Assembly (NCBI GenBank): GCA_014549065.1
Contig: JACDOX010000334.1
Location: 70,426 to 134,425 of the forward strand
Length of the DNA stretch: 64,000 bases
Direction: 5' to 3'
From: Cardinalis cardinalis
Taxonomy: Eukaryota > Chordata > Aves > Passeriformes > Cardinalidae
Each line of letters begins with the position of its first letter. Position 1 is the stretch's first letter. The notes under the pieces are model-generated. The model had not been told where the DNA came from, did no database searches, and saw nothing but the letters and a program-made list of their open reading frames with translations. The translations under genes and the position numbers were made by a program. Of the stretch, positions 60,380-64,000 are shown in pieces.

Positions 60380-63205
60380 TTGCTTTTTCTGTGCAAAGTT
60401 AACAAATTCTTCTCGTGCACTACTTTAGCCACCNATGTGGCTAAAAACCAATGTGATGATAGCACAGCATATCCCNAAATACAGGCCATGCATTGAAATT
60501 AATCACAGACAGGTAGCTGCTGTCTAAGCTGTAACATTTCTTCTACACATTGTAAAGTGAACTGGTGAAGAGCAGGTTGTTCTGCCCAAGTGTAGGCAGT
60601 GTGCNCTGTTGGGGAATTTTTCACATTTCTCATTGTGGTCTGTCAAAGCTGGAAGCGTNACCTGGGCAGCACGAGGAGCATTTGGAAATGGGCAGAGGCC
60701 CATATAAATGCTAATTGCTGTCAGTGCAGTNTCCCACCCCTTTGGGCATCTCCTGCTGAACAGCTTGTGCTCAGTCTGGAGGAATTTGCAGGTAGAGAGC
60801 TCTACCCTGCAGNAGCTCTGTCCAGCTGCAAGCAGAGTGTTGATGAAAATGAGGAAGTTTAAAAAGAAATCTCATAAGGGGATGAAAATAGGTAGTCCTG
60901 TTGCTCTGATATTGCCAGAGTTAAAAAAAACCCCAGCTCTGGCTTACTTTTAAGTCCAGCACAACTGTACAAATTCTGTTTCTCAGGACATATTATTATG
61001 GTGGCTGCTGTTCTCTATGACAGTTGTCCATTTATAAGCTGGGATTTTCAACCTTTTTCCCTATCTCCAAAATTGTTTCCTTTCAGAGTTTCTGTTTTCC
61101 AAAGTTTTTGTTTATGTTTAGCCTTATATACACAATGCTTGTGCTGCAGGCAGAGCTGTCATTCACATCAAATGCAGGATGTATTTTGTCAGCTTGTTTT
61201 CCCTCAGTTTGGAAGTAGTGTTTATCCCATTCCTCTTTTTGTTCTTCTGATAAAAGAAATTCACCGTAGACTAGTCTGCTCTCCAGTGCTGTTTAGCAAT
61301 TCTATTGGTCAGATTTTGATTACACTTTGTTATTCAACAAGGATTATTTTCNCTAGGTCATAGAATATCTGTGAGTTCAAGTACCCTTATTATATGTGCA
61401 TGTCACTGCATATTCTCCTGATTGAAAGTGCAGTTTTGTCCAACACACTTTAAAACTGACAACTTGCTGGTTTTCACCAAGTTGTTTATTTATTTGTTTT
61501 TGCTGCTTTCACAAACTTGTTTTTTATTTATTTATTATAATTTGTTTGTTATGAGCTTTTGTGTCAGTGGTACAAGACTTTCCCACTCCTTTAACTCCAT
61601 CCAGACGATAATTATTGCTGCATTAATGGCAAAATCTCATGGCAAGTTACAGGCGTGGTACTGTTTGAAACAACTGTAAACCAAATTATGCATGATCATC
61701 AGTACTGACATTTATTCTCTTTTAAAGCAGCAGTTCTGGAAACTGTGTCAGTGGACAGGACCATTCCTGAGAGCACCTCAGTGGTGGACACTGCAGAGCT
61801 GTCCCCATGCAGGTCCCCTTCGACGCCGCGTCACCTCCGCTACCGGCAGCCGGGAGGTGAGAGCTGTGCTGGCTCTGCCAGTCACTTCCAACAGAGCTTG
61901 ATCACTGTGCCTGTGATCTGTGCAGGGCAGCAGAAAGCACTAATAATGTCCCAATGTCATCTGGTTTGCTTGTATTTTTCTTGTTTCTCAGGTGTTAAAA
62001 ATAAAAGAGCCATTAAAATGTGAAGTGCGNTTGTTAAATTTGAGCAGCAATAATGAGGCATGGAAGCACGTTGAGGCTTCAGTATGATTCAGTGTTCTGA
62101 AATAGCTCAAGCAGGATGTGCCCAAGTTCAAGACTAATATTGAATCAGTCCTGTTCTCACAGAACTCTCAAGACTCTGACATATTTTTTTCAGCTGATGA
62201 GGGGACATATTTTGGGCACCATCTGTAATCACGAAACACACAACACCCATTGTTGTCAATGGGGAGGGACTGCGTCTGTTTCTTTGTGTAATGCTGAACA
62301 TTTACAGATGGTCTCACATTATTCATTCCAAAATTTGAAAAGGCTGCTCAATTGAAGAGGAAAAAGAGAGCTGGATCTCCTCAAATAACTCTCACNTGGC
62401 TCTTTGAAATCATTAGCAGGGCTGTGAGCTGTGTCCATTAAGACTTAAAATGCTGCCAGCTCCTGCAGGACAGGTTTCTGGGCAGGTGTTTCATACCTGG
62501 GACTGAAACAAAAGCAAAGCAGAGCCTTCTCACNTGTTGCCAGGACACTTTAAATTCAAACCAATAGTAATTTTATGTGATTGGGCACATTTGTGGCAAG
62601 AAGGCAAGATCTGGGAGCTGGAAACTGTGGGCAGTTTATTATCAGAATCCTAGGGAAAGACAGTGTTTACACCACTTCCTGTACAGAAAGTTTGATAAAA
62701 TCTGTAGAACTCTGTTCATCCTGGGCAGTCACCAGGGAAAATGTGTGAATCCAGTTATCAGAAGATAAGGTGAATATCCTTAATTCTCTGACATAATTTT
62801 TGTTTAGGGTAATTTTCTATGCCATTGCTTTTTCTTTTTATCTTTCTTTTNTCCTCTCCTATTTGGTTAACATCTTGTTCCGCCTTGGCAATGTCTGAGA
62901 TGTTTTTTCTATAGCAACAATAATTATACCAATGTGGAAATATANACCATAAATATGATTATGATACTTCTGCTGTCTTCCACAGAAAAGAATCTGTCAG
63001 TTTAAATAAATACAGTGTCCACAAAGTTACGAACATTACTGAAGATTCTAAGTCTTGTTGCAGGTTGGTGAAAAGTTTGTAGAAGTTAATTTCTTCCTGT
63101 CCTTCCCCTTTACAGTGCAGACTGCTGACAACAGCCACTGCTCGGTGTCTCCTGCTTCTGCTTTTGCCATTGCCACAGCTGCAGCCGGGCATGGGAGCCC
63201 TCCAG
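21909..63205 (+). CDS. RASGRF2: RASGRF2, Ras/Rac guanine nucleotide exchange factor (partial gene, 16 exons)
   Basis: RASGRF2 loads GTP onto Ras (CDC25 domain) and Rac (DH domain) in response to calcium/calmodulin, mainly at neuronal membranes. The coding segments are 21909-22015, 33822-33969, 35469-35558, 36730-36983, 37880-37959, 38407-38600, 39789-39898, 41528-41646, 46221-46381, 47358-47424, 48224-48360, 51377-51459, 53887-54135, 54882-55270, 61731-61856 and 63116-63205. All introns are GT-AG and the frame is continuous across every junction, giving about 801 codons. Domain order seen: PH1 (second half), coiled coil, IQ motif, DH, PH2, REM, Ser/Pro-rich linker. I call RASGRF2 rather than RASGRF1 from the linker: the [15 protein letters not shown] stretch, the [15 protein letters not shown] stretch and the [14 protein letters not shown] stretch match my memory of RASGRF2, whereas RASGRF1 has a different linker. 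The start codon exon and the catalytic CDC25 exons lie outside the window. No frameshift or in-frame stop is seen, so the gene looks intact. Confidence 0.96.
23590..24031 (-). mobile_element. Solo LTR (family A)
   Basis: 442 bp, starting TGATGCCTAGAG and ending TTTAAGGCATCA, with inverted terminal TGATGCCTT/AAGGCATCA. It matches copies at 34029 and 53400 closely (GGAATAAAGTGGG, CACACTTTGATGAGTTCTGG, CTGGAAAAGGATTGTTCTGT). The strand is inferred: on - there is TATAAA near one end and AATAAA near the other. The flanks CTGG/GTGG could be a decayed 4-bp duplication. Several Ns cluster at 23715-23752. Confidence 0.75.
24226..24656 (-). mobile_element. Solo LTR (family A, second subfamily)
   Basis: Starts near GTGCCTTGGAGTGGCTGCCT and ends near AAATCTTGGCATC. 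It shares the family A frame with 23590-24031, but is far closer to the copy at 27598, with which it is nearly identical for about 300 bp. No retroviral genes lie nearby. Confidence 0.7.
24790..25092 (+). mobile_element. CR1 LINE 3' end
   Basis: Contains CTGTGCTCCGGGGCACAGGG, GGAACGGCCTCAGGCTGGGC and GGAATTGCCCCATGG, the avian CR1 3' region. It ends near GGGATCCTGGGATTCTTG, the CR1 terminus. The same block appears at 9969-10256. Confidence 0.8.
25703..25777. repeat. 75-bp sequence duplicated at 28101
   Basis: AGCTGCTTTTGTTTGCTTTG through TTGGGT. It aligns without gaps to 28101-28175 with about seven differences. Could be a local duplication or two copies of a dispersed repeat I do not recognise. 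Confidence 0.7.
27598..28007 (-). mobile_element. Solo LTR (family A, second subfamily), end truncated
   Basis: Starts TGATGCCTTGGAGTGGCTG and stays nearly identical to 24226-24656 through about 27895, after which the two diverge. It stops near AATATAAAA without the usual GGCATCA end. Confidence 0.7.
28101..28175. repeat. 75-bp sequence duplicated from or to 25703
   Basis: Second copy of the 75-bp unit at 25703-25777. It is followed by a short TTGGGTTTAG direct repeat at 28168-28195. Confidence 0.7.
28905..29115 (+). mobile_element. CR1 LINE 3' end
   Basis: Contains GGAAGGAATTGTTCCGTGGC, GGCACAGGGTGCCCAGAGCA and GGCAGGGGTGGCACTGGGTG and ends near CGAGTCTGTGATTCAT, matching the CR1 3' end in sense orientation. 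Confidence 0.82.
32796..32999 (-). mobile_element. Internally deleted LTR (family A)
   Basis: Starts TGATGCCTGGAGAGG and ends CTTAAGGCATCA like the full copies, but is only 204 bp: the middle, between TTTATTAAAA and GGCTGGAAAAGGATTG, is missing. Both ends are intact, so the loss was internal. Confidence 0.7.
33087..33189. repeat. 17-bp tandem repeat, six units
   Basis: Unit TAAATATCTAACAACAG and close variants, in register at 33087, 33104, 33121, 33139, 33156 and 33173. It sits between two LTRs. Confidence 0.85.
33239..33656 (+). mobile_element. Solo LTR (family B)
   Basis: Starts TGTGTGGCATTCACATTTTC and ends GCAAATACAATA. ATTA precedes it (33235-33238) and follows it (33657-33660), a possible 4-bp target duplication in AT-rich sequence. 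It matches 54426-54848 along its length (GATTTTTCTCCTGGGAAGCT, GTTGGGACTCTGGAGAGAG, TTAGCCTTCTGAGAACATGG). Confidence 0.75.
33822..33969 (+). CDS. RASGRF2: RASGRF2 exon (probably exon 3): PH1 end and coiled coil
   Basis: Encodes ...[20 protein letters not shown] and ...[13 protein letters not shown], covering about human residues 132-181. The heptad-like leucine and isoleucine spacing and the run of Glu/Gln/Lys fit the coiled coil between PH1 and the IQ motif, which in this family assists membrane targeting. The acceptor CTGGCAG and donor GAG|GTGAGT are strong. The 148-bp exon starts by finishing a Ser codon and ends in phase 0. An LTR ends about 165 bp upstream and another begins 59 bp downstream. 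Confidence 0.96.
34029..34914 (-). mobile_element. LTR (family A) split by another LTR
   Basis: The outer pieces 34029-34155 and 34595-34914 together match the full family A LTR at 53400-53833. The first piece begins GGATGCCTTTGGAGG (first base changed) and the second ends CTTAAGGCATCA. It lies 59 bp after the exon 3 donor. Confidence 0.75.
34156..34594 (-). mobile_element. Solo LTR (family B), inserted in a family A LTR
   Basis: Its reverse complement contains CTGGGAATTGCAACAAGG, CCTCAGAGAAAGAGAAAACA and GAATGTGTTAGGAAGATTG, aligning with the family B LTRs at 9627 and 33239. CCAAGGTG occurs at both edges (34150-34157 and 34593-34600), so the target duplication lies within that word; the exact ends are uncertain by a few bases. 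Confidence 0.72.
35469..35558 (+). CDS. RASGRF2: RASGRF2 exon (probably exon 4): coiled coil to IQ linker
   Basis: Thirty codons in phase 0 on both sides. They encode [20 protein letters not shown] then [10 protein letters not shown], about human residues 182-211, joining the coiled coil to the IQ motif. The acceptor is TTTTGTCAG and the donor AAG|GTAAAC. Because the exon is symmetric (90 bp, 0-0), skipping it would keep the frame. Confidence 0.95.
35559..36729 (+). other. RASGRF2: RASGRF2 intron 4 (1.2 kb)
   Basis: GT-AG intron with no gene and no repeat family that I can name. A T-rich stretch lies at 35627-35655. Confidence 0.85.
36730..36983 (+). CDS. RASGRF2: RASGRF2 exon (probably exon 5): IQ motif and start of DH
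   Basis: Begins with [14 protein letters not shown], an IQ-type calmodulin-binding motif (pattern IQxxxRGxxxR with Val in the first position). It is followed by [20 protein letters not shown], conserved region 1 of the Dbl homology (DH) domain that activates Rac. This covers about human residues 212-296. Calmodulin binding here makes the exchange factor calcium-responsive in this family. Acceptor CTTTTTAG, donor CAG|GTATAG. The exon ends two bases into a Ser codon. Confidence 0.96.
36984..37879 (+). other. RASGRF2: RASGRF2 intron 5 (0.9 kb)
   Basis: GT-AG intron between two DH-domain exons. No gene and no recognisable repeat. Confidence 0.85.
37880..37959 (+). CDS. RASGRF2: RASGRF2 exon (probably exon 6): DH domain
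   Basis: Encodes [20 protein letters not shown] then WPTLIL, a helical part of the DH domain, about human residues 297-323. It starts by completing the split Ser codon and ends one base into an Ala codon. Acceptor GTTTTTCAG, donor CTAG|GTAAGT. Confidence 0.95.
37960..38406 (+). other. RASGRF2: RASGRF2 intron 6 (0.45 kb)
   Basis: Shortest intron in the window. Nothing recognised in it apart from splice signals. Confidence 0.85.
38407..38600 (+). CDS. RASGRF2: RASGRF2 exon (probably exon 7): DH domain core
   Basis: Encodes [20 protein letters not shown], then the [20 protein letters not shown] segment and ...[12 protein letters not shown], the central helices of the DH domain, about human residues 323-387. 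The final FQ joins to IPRYIITL in the next exon to make the DH signature helix. Acceptor TTTTTTAG, donor CAG|GTACTC, ending in phase 0. Confidence 0.96.
38601..39788 (+). other. RASGRF2: RASGRF2 intron 7 (1.2 kb)
   Basis: GT-AG intron. The only feature seen is an exact 24-bp direct repeat with a 32-bp period at 39541-39596. No gene. Confidence 0.85.
39541..39596. repeat. Exact 24-bp direct repeat, 32-bp period
   Basis: GGTTAAAAGCTCTGAAGGGT plus CCTT occurs at 39541-39564 and again at 39573-39596, with the 8-base spacer CTTTCTGT. A recent small tandem duplication. Confidence 0.95.
39789..39898 (+). CDS. RASGRF2: RASGRF2 exon (probably exon 8): DH conserved region 3
   Basis: Encodes [20 protein letters not shown] then [16 protein letters not shown]. 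This is the most conserved DH helix (pattern QxxPRYxLLLxELL), which contacts the GTPase switch regions, about human residues 388-424. The acceptor TTTCAAG has a poor pyrimidine tract. The donor is AAG|GTAAGA. It ends two bases into an Arg codon. Confidence 0.96.
39899..41527 (+). other. RASGRF2: RASGRF2 intron 8 (1.6 kb)
   Basis: GT-AG intron. It contains a long homopurine tract at 41001-41120, annotated separately. No gene or named repeat otherwise. Confidence 0.85.
41001..41120 (+). repeat. Homopurine tract
   Basis: About 120 bases of G/A only, broken by a single C at 41032; 41033-41120 is uninterrupted. It contains repeats such as GGAAAGGGGAAAGGAAAGG and AAAGGAAAGGAGAAAGG. On the RNA-sense strand it is purine-rich within intron 8. 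Such tracts can form triplex (H-) DNA. Confidence 0.9.
41528..41646 (+). CDS. RASGRF2: RASGRF2 exon (probably exon 9): DH to PH2 junction
   Basis: Encodes [20 protein letters not shown] then [19 protein letters not shown], the last DH helix leading into the second PH domain, about human residues 424-464. It starts by completing a split Arg codon and ends one base into a Gly codon. Acceptor CCCAACAG, donor AAG|GTAAGA. Confidence 0.96.
41647..46220 (+). other. RASGRF2: RASGRF2 intron 9 (4.6 kb)
   Basis: GT-AG intron. It contains a weak CR1 remnant near 43600-43790 and a short TA/GA microsatellite at 44960-44978. The remainder, 41650-43590 and 43800-46220, shows no gene. Confidence 0.85.
43600..43790 (-). 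mobile_element. Diverged CR1 3' fragment
   Basis: On + reads GAAGCTGGAAGGGACTTTGG, then CATTCCAGTCTC and CCTCTTCCAGTGTTTAACCC, in the order and spacing of a reverse-oriented CR1 3' end. Strongly decayed. Confidence 0.55.
46221..46381 (+). CDS. RASGRF2: RASGRF2 exon (probably exon 10): start of PH2
   Basis: Encodes [20 protein letters not shown], the middle [20 protein letters not shown] and KLHLLK, the first strands of the DH-associated PH domain, about human residues 464-517. The acceptor is ATTACCAG. A second AG lies 14 bases downstream, but using it would break the frame. The donor is AAG|GTATGG and the exon ends in phase 0. Confidence 0.96.
46382..47357 (+). other. RASGRF2: RASGRF2 intron 10 (1.0 kb)
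   Basis: AT-rich GT-AG intron. Nothing recognised beyond splice signals. Confidence 0.85.
47358..47424 (+). CDS. RASGRF2: RASGRF2 exon (probably exon 11): PH2
   Basis: Small 67-bp exon encoding [20 protein letters not shown] then DD and one base of a Ser codon, about human residues 518-540. Human has Asp-Cys-Thr-Leu-Ile at the matching place, so substitutions here are conservative. Acceptor TTCCACAG, donor GATT|GTAAGT. Confidence 0.94.
47425..48223 (+). other. RASGRF2: RASGRF2 intron 11 (0.8 kb)
   Basis: GT-AG intron with no gene and no recognised repeat. Confidence 0.85.
48224..48360 (+). CDS. RASGRF2: RASGRF2 exon (probably exon 12): PH2 C-terminal half
   Basis: Encodes [15 protein letters not shown], an ambiguous Ile/Met codon (ATN at 48268-48270), then [20 protein letters not shown] and [10 protein letters not shown]. 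The KAAWTSDI helix carries the invariant PH-domain Trp. About human residues 540-585. The acceptor GCTGTAAAG is weak; the donor CAG|GTACCT is followed only 17 bp later by an LTR. Confidence 0.95.
48378..49082. mobile_element. LTR (family C) or related retroelement
   Basis: Starts TGTCTTGGTTTGAAAAGCCA, a sequence I associate with a common songbird LTR, and continues with AAGGGGCTCTCAGGCAAAG and GGAATAACAGTTCT. CTTTTC occurs immediately before (48372-48377) and after (49083-49088), a possible 6-bp target duplication as usual for class II endogenous retroviruses. The 3' boundary is inferred only from that repeat. The inner part is GC-rich, with a repeated GGCCATGGACAGCAG unit at 48913 and 48945. 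Confidence 0.6.
50638..50716. repeat. Alternating TA/CA/TG microsatellite
   Basis: About 80 bp of interrupted TATATACA/TGTATA, largely alternating pyrimidine-purine and partly self-complementary. Frames rich in Tyr/Ile here are artefacts. Confidence 0.85.
51377..51459 (+). CDS. RASGRF2: RASGRF2 exon (probably exon 13): PH2 to REM linker
   Basis: Encodes [20 protein letters not shown] then VTVPHMI and two bases of a Lys codon, about human residues 586-613, linking PH2 to the REM domain. The acceptor is TTTCCACAG. The donor is read as AA|GTAAGT, because this keeps the next exon in frame; the Lys codon is completed by the first base of the next exon. Confidence 0.95.
51460..53886 (+). other. 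RASGRF2: RASGRF2 intron 13 (2.4 kb)
   Basis: GT-AG intron. A solo LTR occupies 53400-53833, ending 53 bp before exon 14. A T-rich block lies at 52819-52850. No gene is seen in 51470-53390. Confidence 0.85.
53400..53833 (-). mobile_element. Solo LTR (family A), complete
   Basis: 434 bp starting TGATGCCTTGAGAAGCTGCC and ending CTTAAGGCATCA. CNTT (53396-53399) precedes and CCTT (53834-53837) follows, a probable 4-bp target duplication. This is the cleanest family A copy. It ends 53 bp before exon 14. Confidence 0.8.
53887..54135 (+). CDS. RASGRF2: RASGRF2 exon (probably exon 14): REM (RasGEF N-terminal) domain
   Basis: Encodes [20 protein letters not shown], then [14 protein letters not shown] and ...[19 protein letters not shown] through RPFTSIPVR. 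This is the Ras exchanger motif (REM) that braces the CDC25 domain, about human residues 613-696. One codon is ambiguous (NTG at 53990-53992; human has Leu). Acceptor TTTGTAG, donor CAG|GTGAGC. The exon is markedly more GC-rich than exons 6-13. Confidence 0.96.
54136..54881 (+). other. RASGRF2: RASGRF2 intron 14 (0.75 kb)
   Basis: More than half is a solo LTR (54426 to about 54848), which reaches to within 33 bp of the exon 15 acceptor. The remaining 54136-54425 holds nothing recognised. Confidence 0.88.
54426..54848 (+). mobile_element. Solo LTR (family B), next to exon 15
   Basis: Starts TGTGTGGCATTCACATTCTC and matches 33239-33656 throughout, the shared sequence ending at AAATACAATAA. No clear target duplication was found, so the end may be off by a few bases. 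The exon 15 acceptor is 33 bp further on. Confidence 0.75.
54882..55270 (+). CDS. RASGRF2: RASGRF2 exon (probably exon 15): end of REM and Ser/Pro-rich linker
   Basis: The largest exon in the window (389 bp). It encodes [20 protein letters not shown], then [29 protein letters not shown] and [15 protein letters not shown], ending in NKLRRSIRR. About human residues 696-826. The linker carries about ten Ser-Pro/Thr-Pro pairs and looks disordered; in this family it holds phosphorylation sites and a region controlling protein stability. KLSLTSPLN resembles a destruction-box pattern, which is inference. One codon (ATN at 55057-55059) is ambiguous. The [18 protein letters not shown] part differs from human. 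The donor GAG|GTATTC is weak. Confidence 0.95.
55420..56060. repeat. Possible LTR-like segment
   Basis: A block of mixed composition with an AT-rich left part (GACTTATTTAATAGACAG) and a GC-rich right part (CTGGGGCCTGAGCCC), ending next to a CR1 terminus, with a cluster of Ns at 55637-55771. It looks like decayed retroelement sequence, but I could not match it to another copy in the window. Confidence 0.3.
56068..56130 (-). mobile_element. Short CR1 3' end
   Basis: On + reads GGATCACAGAATGGTCTGGG then TGGGAAGGGACCTTAAGG and CCAACCCACTGC: the extreme 3' end of CR1, reversed and 5'-truncated to about 60 bp. Confidence 0.75.
57100..60233 (+). mobile_element. Long, decayed CR1 LINE with reverse transcriptase remains
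   Basis: 58454-58550 encodes [20 protein letters not shown] then [12 protein letters not shown], the conserved reverse transcriptase region of CR1 ORF2, on the + strand. 59340-59425 encodes ...[15 protein letters not shown], a later reverse transcriptase motif. The GC-rich tail with CTGCCCAGGCTGCCCAGGG ends at 60233 with TGTGATTCTATGA. Upstream, to about 57100, the sequence follows the CR1 order weakly. Stops, frameshifts and a 530-bp insertion (58554-59083) make it inactive. Confidence 0.78.
58554..59083. mobile_element. 530-bp insertion inside CR1, possible solo LTR
   Basis: The CR1 frame breaks at 58553 and CR1-like sequence resumes at about 59084 with GGTCAGCACAGCCTCACAAG. The inserted block starts TGTTACAG and ends CTGGCAACA, so it has TG...CA ends and a short inverted repeat TGTT/AACA. 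No clear target duplication is seen. It does not match LTR families A, B or C of this window. Confidence 0.5.
60347..60379. repeat. (TA)n(GA)n microsatellite
   Basis: Six TA units running directly into about ten GA units. Common intronic microsatellite type. Confidence 0.9.
61731..61856 (+). CDS. RASGRF2: RASGRF2 exon (probably exon 16): linker
   Basis: Encodes [20 protein letters not shown] then [20 protein letters not shown] and PG plus one base, about human residues 826-868, in the disordered linker before the CDC25 domain. The [11 protein letters not shown] proline-directed sites are conserved with human. The acceptor region reads AAAGCAGCAG, so three AGs are spaced three bases apart. 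The start at 61731 is chosen because it gives the same residue count as human; use of the upstream or downstream AG would add or remove one residue. Donor GGAG|GTGAGA. Confidence 0.94.
61857..63115 (+). other. RASGRF2: RASGRF2 intron 16 (1.3 kb)
   Basis: GT-AG intron with no gene or recognised repeat. Confidence 0.85.
63116..63205 (+). CDS. RASGRF2: RASGRF2 exon (probably exon 17): linker before CDC25 domain
   Basis: Encodes [17 protein letters not shown] then [13 protein letters not shown] and one base of a Gly codon, about human residues 868-897. The [12 protein letters not shown] stretch is a hallmark shared by RASGRF1 and RASGRF2. It is too short and out of phase to show as an ATG-started frame. 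Acceptor CCCCTTTACAG, donor CCAG|GTGAGG. The first codon, split over the junction, reads Val where I remember Gly in human. The next exon, which starts the catalytic region, is outside the window. Confidence 0.92.
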
Positions 63206-64000
63206 GTGAGGGGGTGTGCTGTGCATGCAGGTGACACACAGGTGCTCAAGAGGTGAATGTTCCTCAAGAACAGACCTCTGTGTTCTCATGAGTGATGTTC
63301 TCATCTCAGCCTGGTCTAGTGGAAGGCATCCCTGCCATGGCCAGGCTGGAACTGGGTATTTTTAAGGCTATTTCCAACCCTATTGGTTGATTTCTTAATA
63401 TTTCTAATCCATCCTATTACTGGAAGATTAATCTTTCACACGTACATGATCTGCTAAGCATCCAAATAAGATCTTTNTTATTTGTTTTATTTTTTAATTC
63501 ACTTACAGNTTAAGATTTCATTTTTTCAAATGTGGTTTTCTATGTCCAAAGGTGGTNTTCAGTTTTACTTATTGCGAGTGTATACTGTGTTTTTCTTGGA
63601 AAGCAACTACTGACTGAGGGTATTTAGTGCAACATAAAATACTTGATTTAAGTTTTGAATGTGCTGCTTATCTTGCTGTATAACCCTTTGACATATTAAT
63701 ATCTTGCACTAACAGGGTGCTTTCANAGGTCATGTTGCACATAAACAACAATTTTTTTAAAGTCTACAAAATCAATTTCCCTTTGGCTTGACAAATCCGC
63801 AGTTCATTTTGATTATGTGTGACAAAGCACAATCCANCTGTAAACTCATGCTTGCCTCTTTCCCACTGGAATGACAAAAAAATTGCTTTGAAGACCCCAG
63901 TCTCAAAATGACCCATGAAAATCTGTGTAAGACTGTAAATAGTCCCTGTAGATCTCAGTGGATTTTGTATCCACTATGTCTAGAGCTCTGGTCATTAACT
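63206..64000 (+). other. RASGRF2: 5' part of RASGRF2 intron 17
   Basis: Begins with a GTGAGG donor and runs to the window end with no further exon. A CR1 3' fragment lies at 63308-63400. Nothing else is recognised. Confidence 0.85.
63308..63400 (+). mobile_element. Short CR1 3' fragment
   Basis: Reads GGTCTAGTGGAAGGCATCCC, then TGCCATGGCCAGGCTGGAAC and ATTTCCAACCCTAT, the sense-strand CR1 3' end, diverged and without a clean ATTCTATGA terminus. Confidence 0.7.

Larger units (their letters stand above)
55271..61730 (+). other. RASGRF2: RASGRF2 intron 15 (6.5 kb)
   Basis: GT-AG intron dominated by retroelement sequence: a possible LTR-like segment at 55420-56060, a short CR1 end at 56068-56130 and a long decayed CR1 at about 57100-60233 broken by a 530-bp insertion. 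A (TA)n(GA)n microsatellite lies at 60347-60379. Nothing is recognised in 56140-57090 and 60390-61730. Confidence 0.85.

Overview
The window is vertebrate nuclear DNA, almost certainly from a songbird. The repeats are avian: CR1 LINE fragments on both strands and several families of short solo LTRs with TG...CA ends. The only protein-coding gene recognised is RASGRF2, on the + strand, with typical GT-AG introns. Isolated single Ns are scattered throughout, so this looks like a draft or consensus assembly.

RASGRF2 encodes a calcium/calmodulin-responsive guanine nucleotide exchange factor for Ras and Rac. Sixteen consecutive exons were located (21909-63205, about 2.4 kb of coding sequence, about 801 codons). 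Every exon junction keeps the reading frame. By comparison with the human protein (from memory) they are probably exons 2-17: the second half of PH1, the coiled coil, the IQ motif, the DH domain, PH2, the REM (RasGEF-N) domain and the Ser/Pro-rich linker. Exon 1 (start codon and first half of PH1) lies upstream of base 1. The catalytic CDC25 domain lies beyond base 64000. Bases 1-21908 are therefore the 3' part of intron 1.

Layout. 1-21908: intron 1, with an LTR end, a CR1 interrupted by a solo LTR (9440-10256), AT-rich and T-rich low-complexity tracts, old CR1 sequence (15964-17130), a younger CR1 (17273-17560) and a near-perfect 31-bp hairpin (21495-21562). 21909-33821: exon 2 and a large intron 2 full of LTRs and CR1. 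33822-41646: exons 3-9, fairly compact. 41647-55270: exons 9-15, with LTRs very close to exons 12, 14 and 15. 55271-61730: intron 15, holding a long decayed CR1 that is itself interrupted. 61731-63205: exons 16-17.

No new multi-gene system is visible, and no RNA gene or second protein gene could be supported. The observations most worth checking are the 31-bp hairpin, the LTR whose end appears to supply the exon 15 branch-point region, other LTRs inserted within tens of bases of splice sites, the nested retroelements, and a triple-AG (NAGNAG) acceptor at exon 16.
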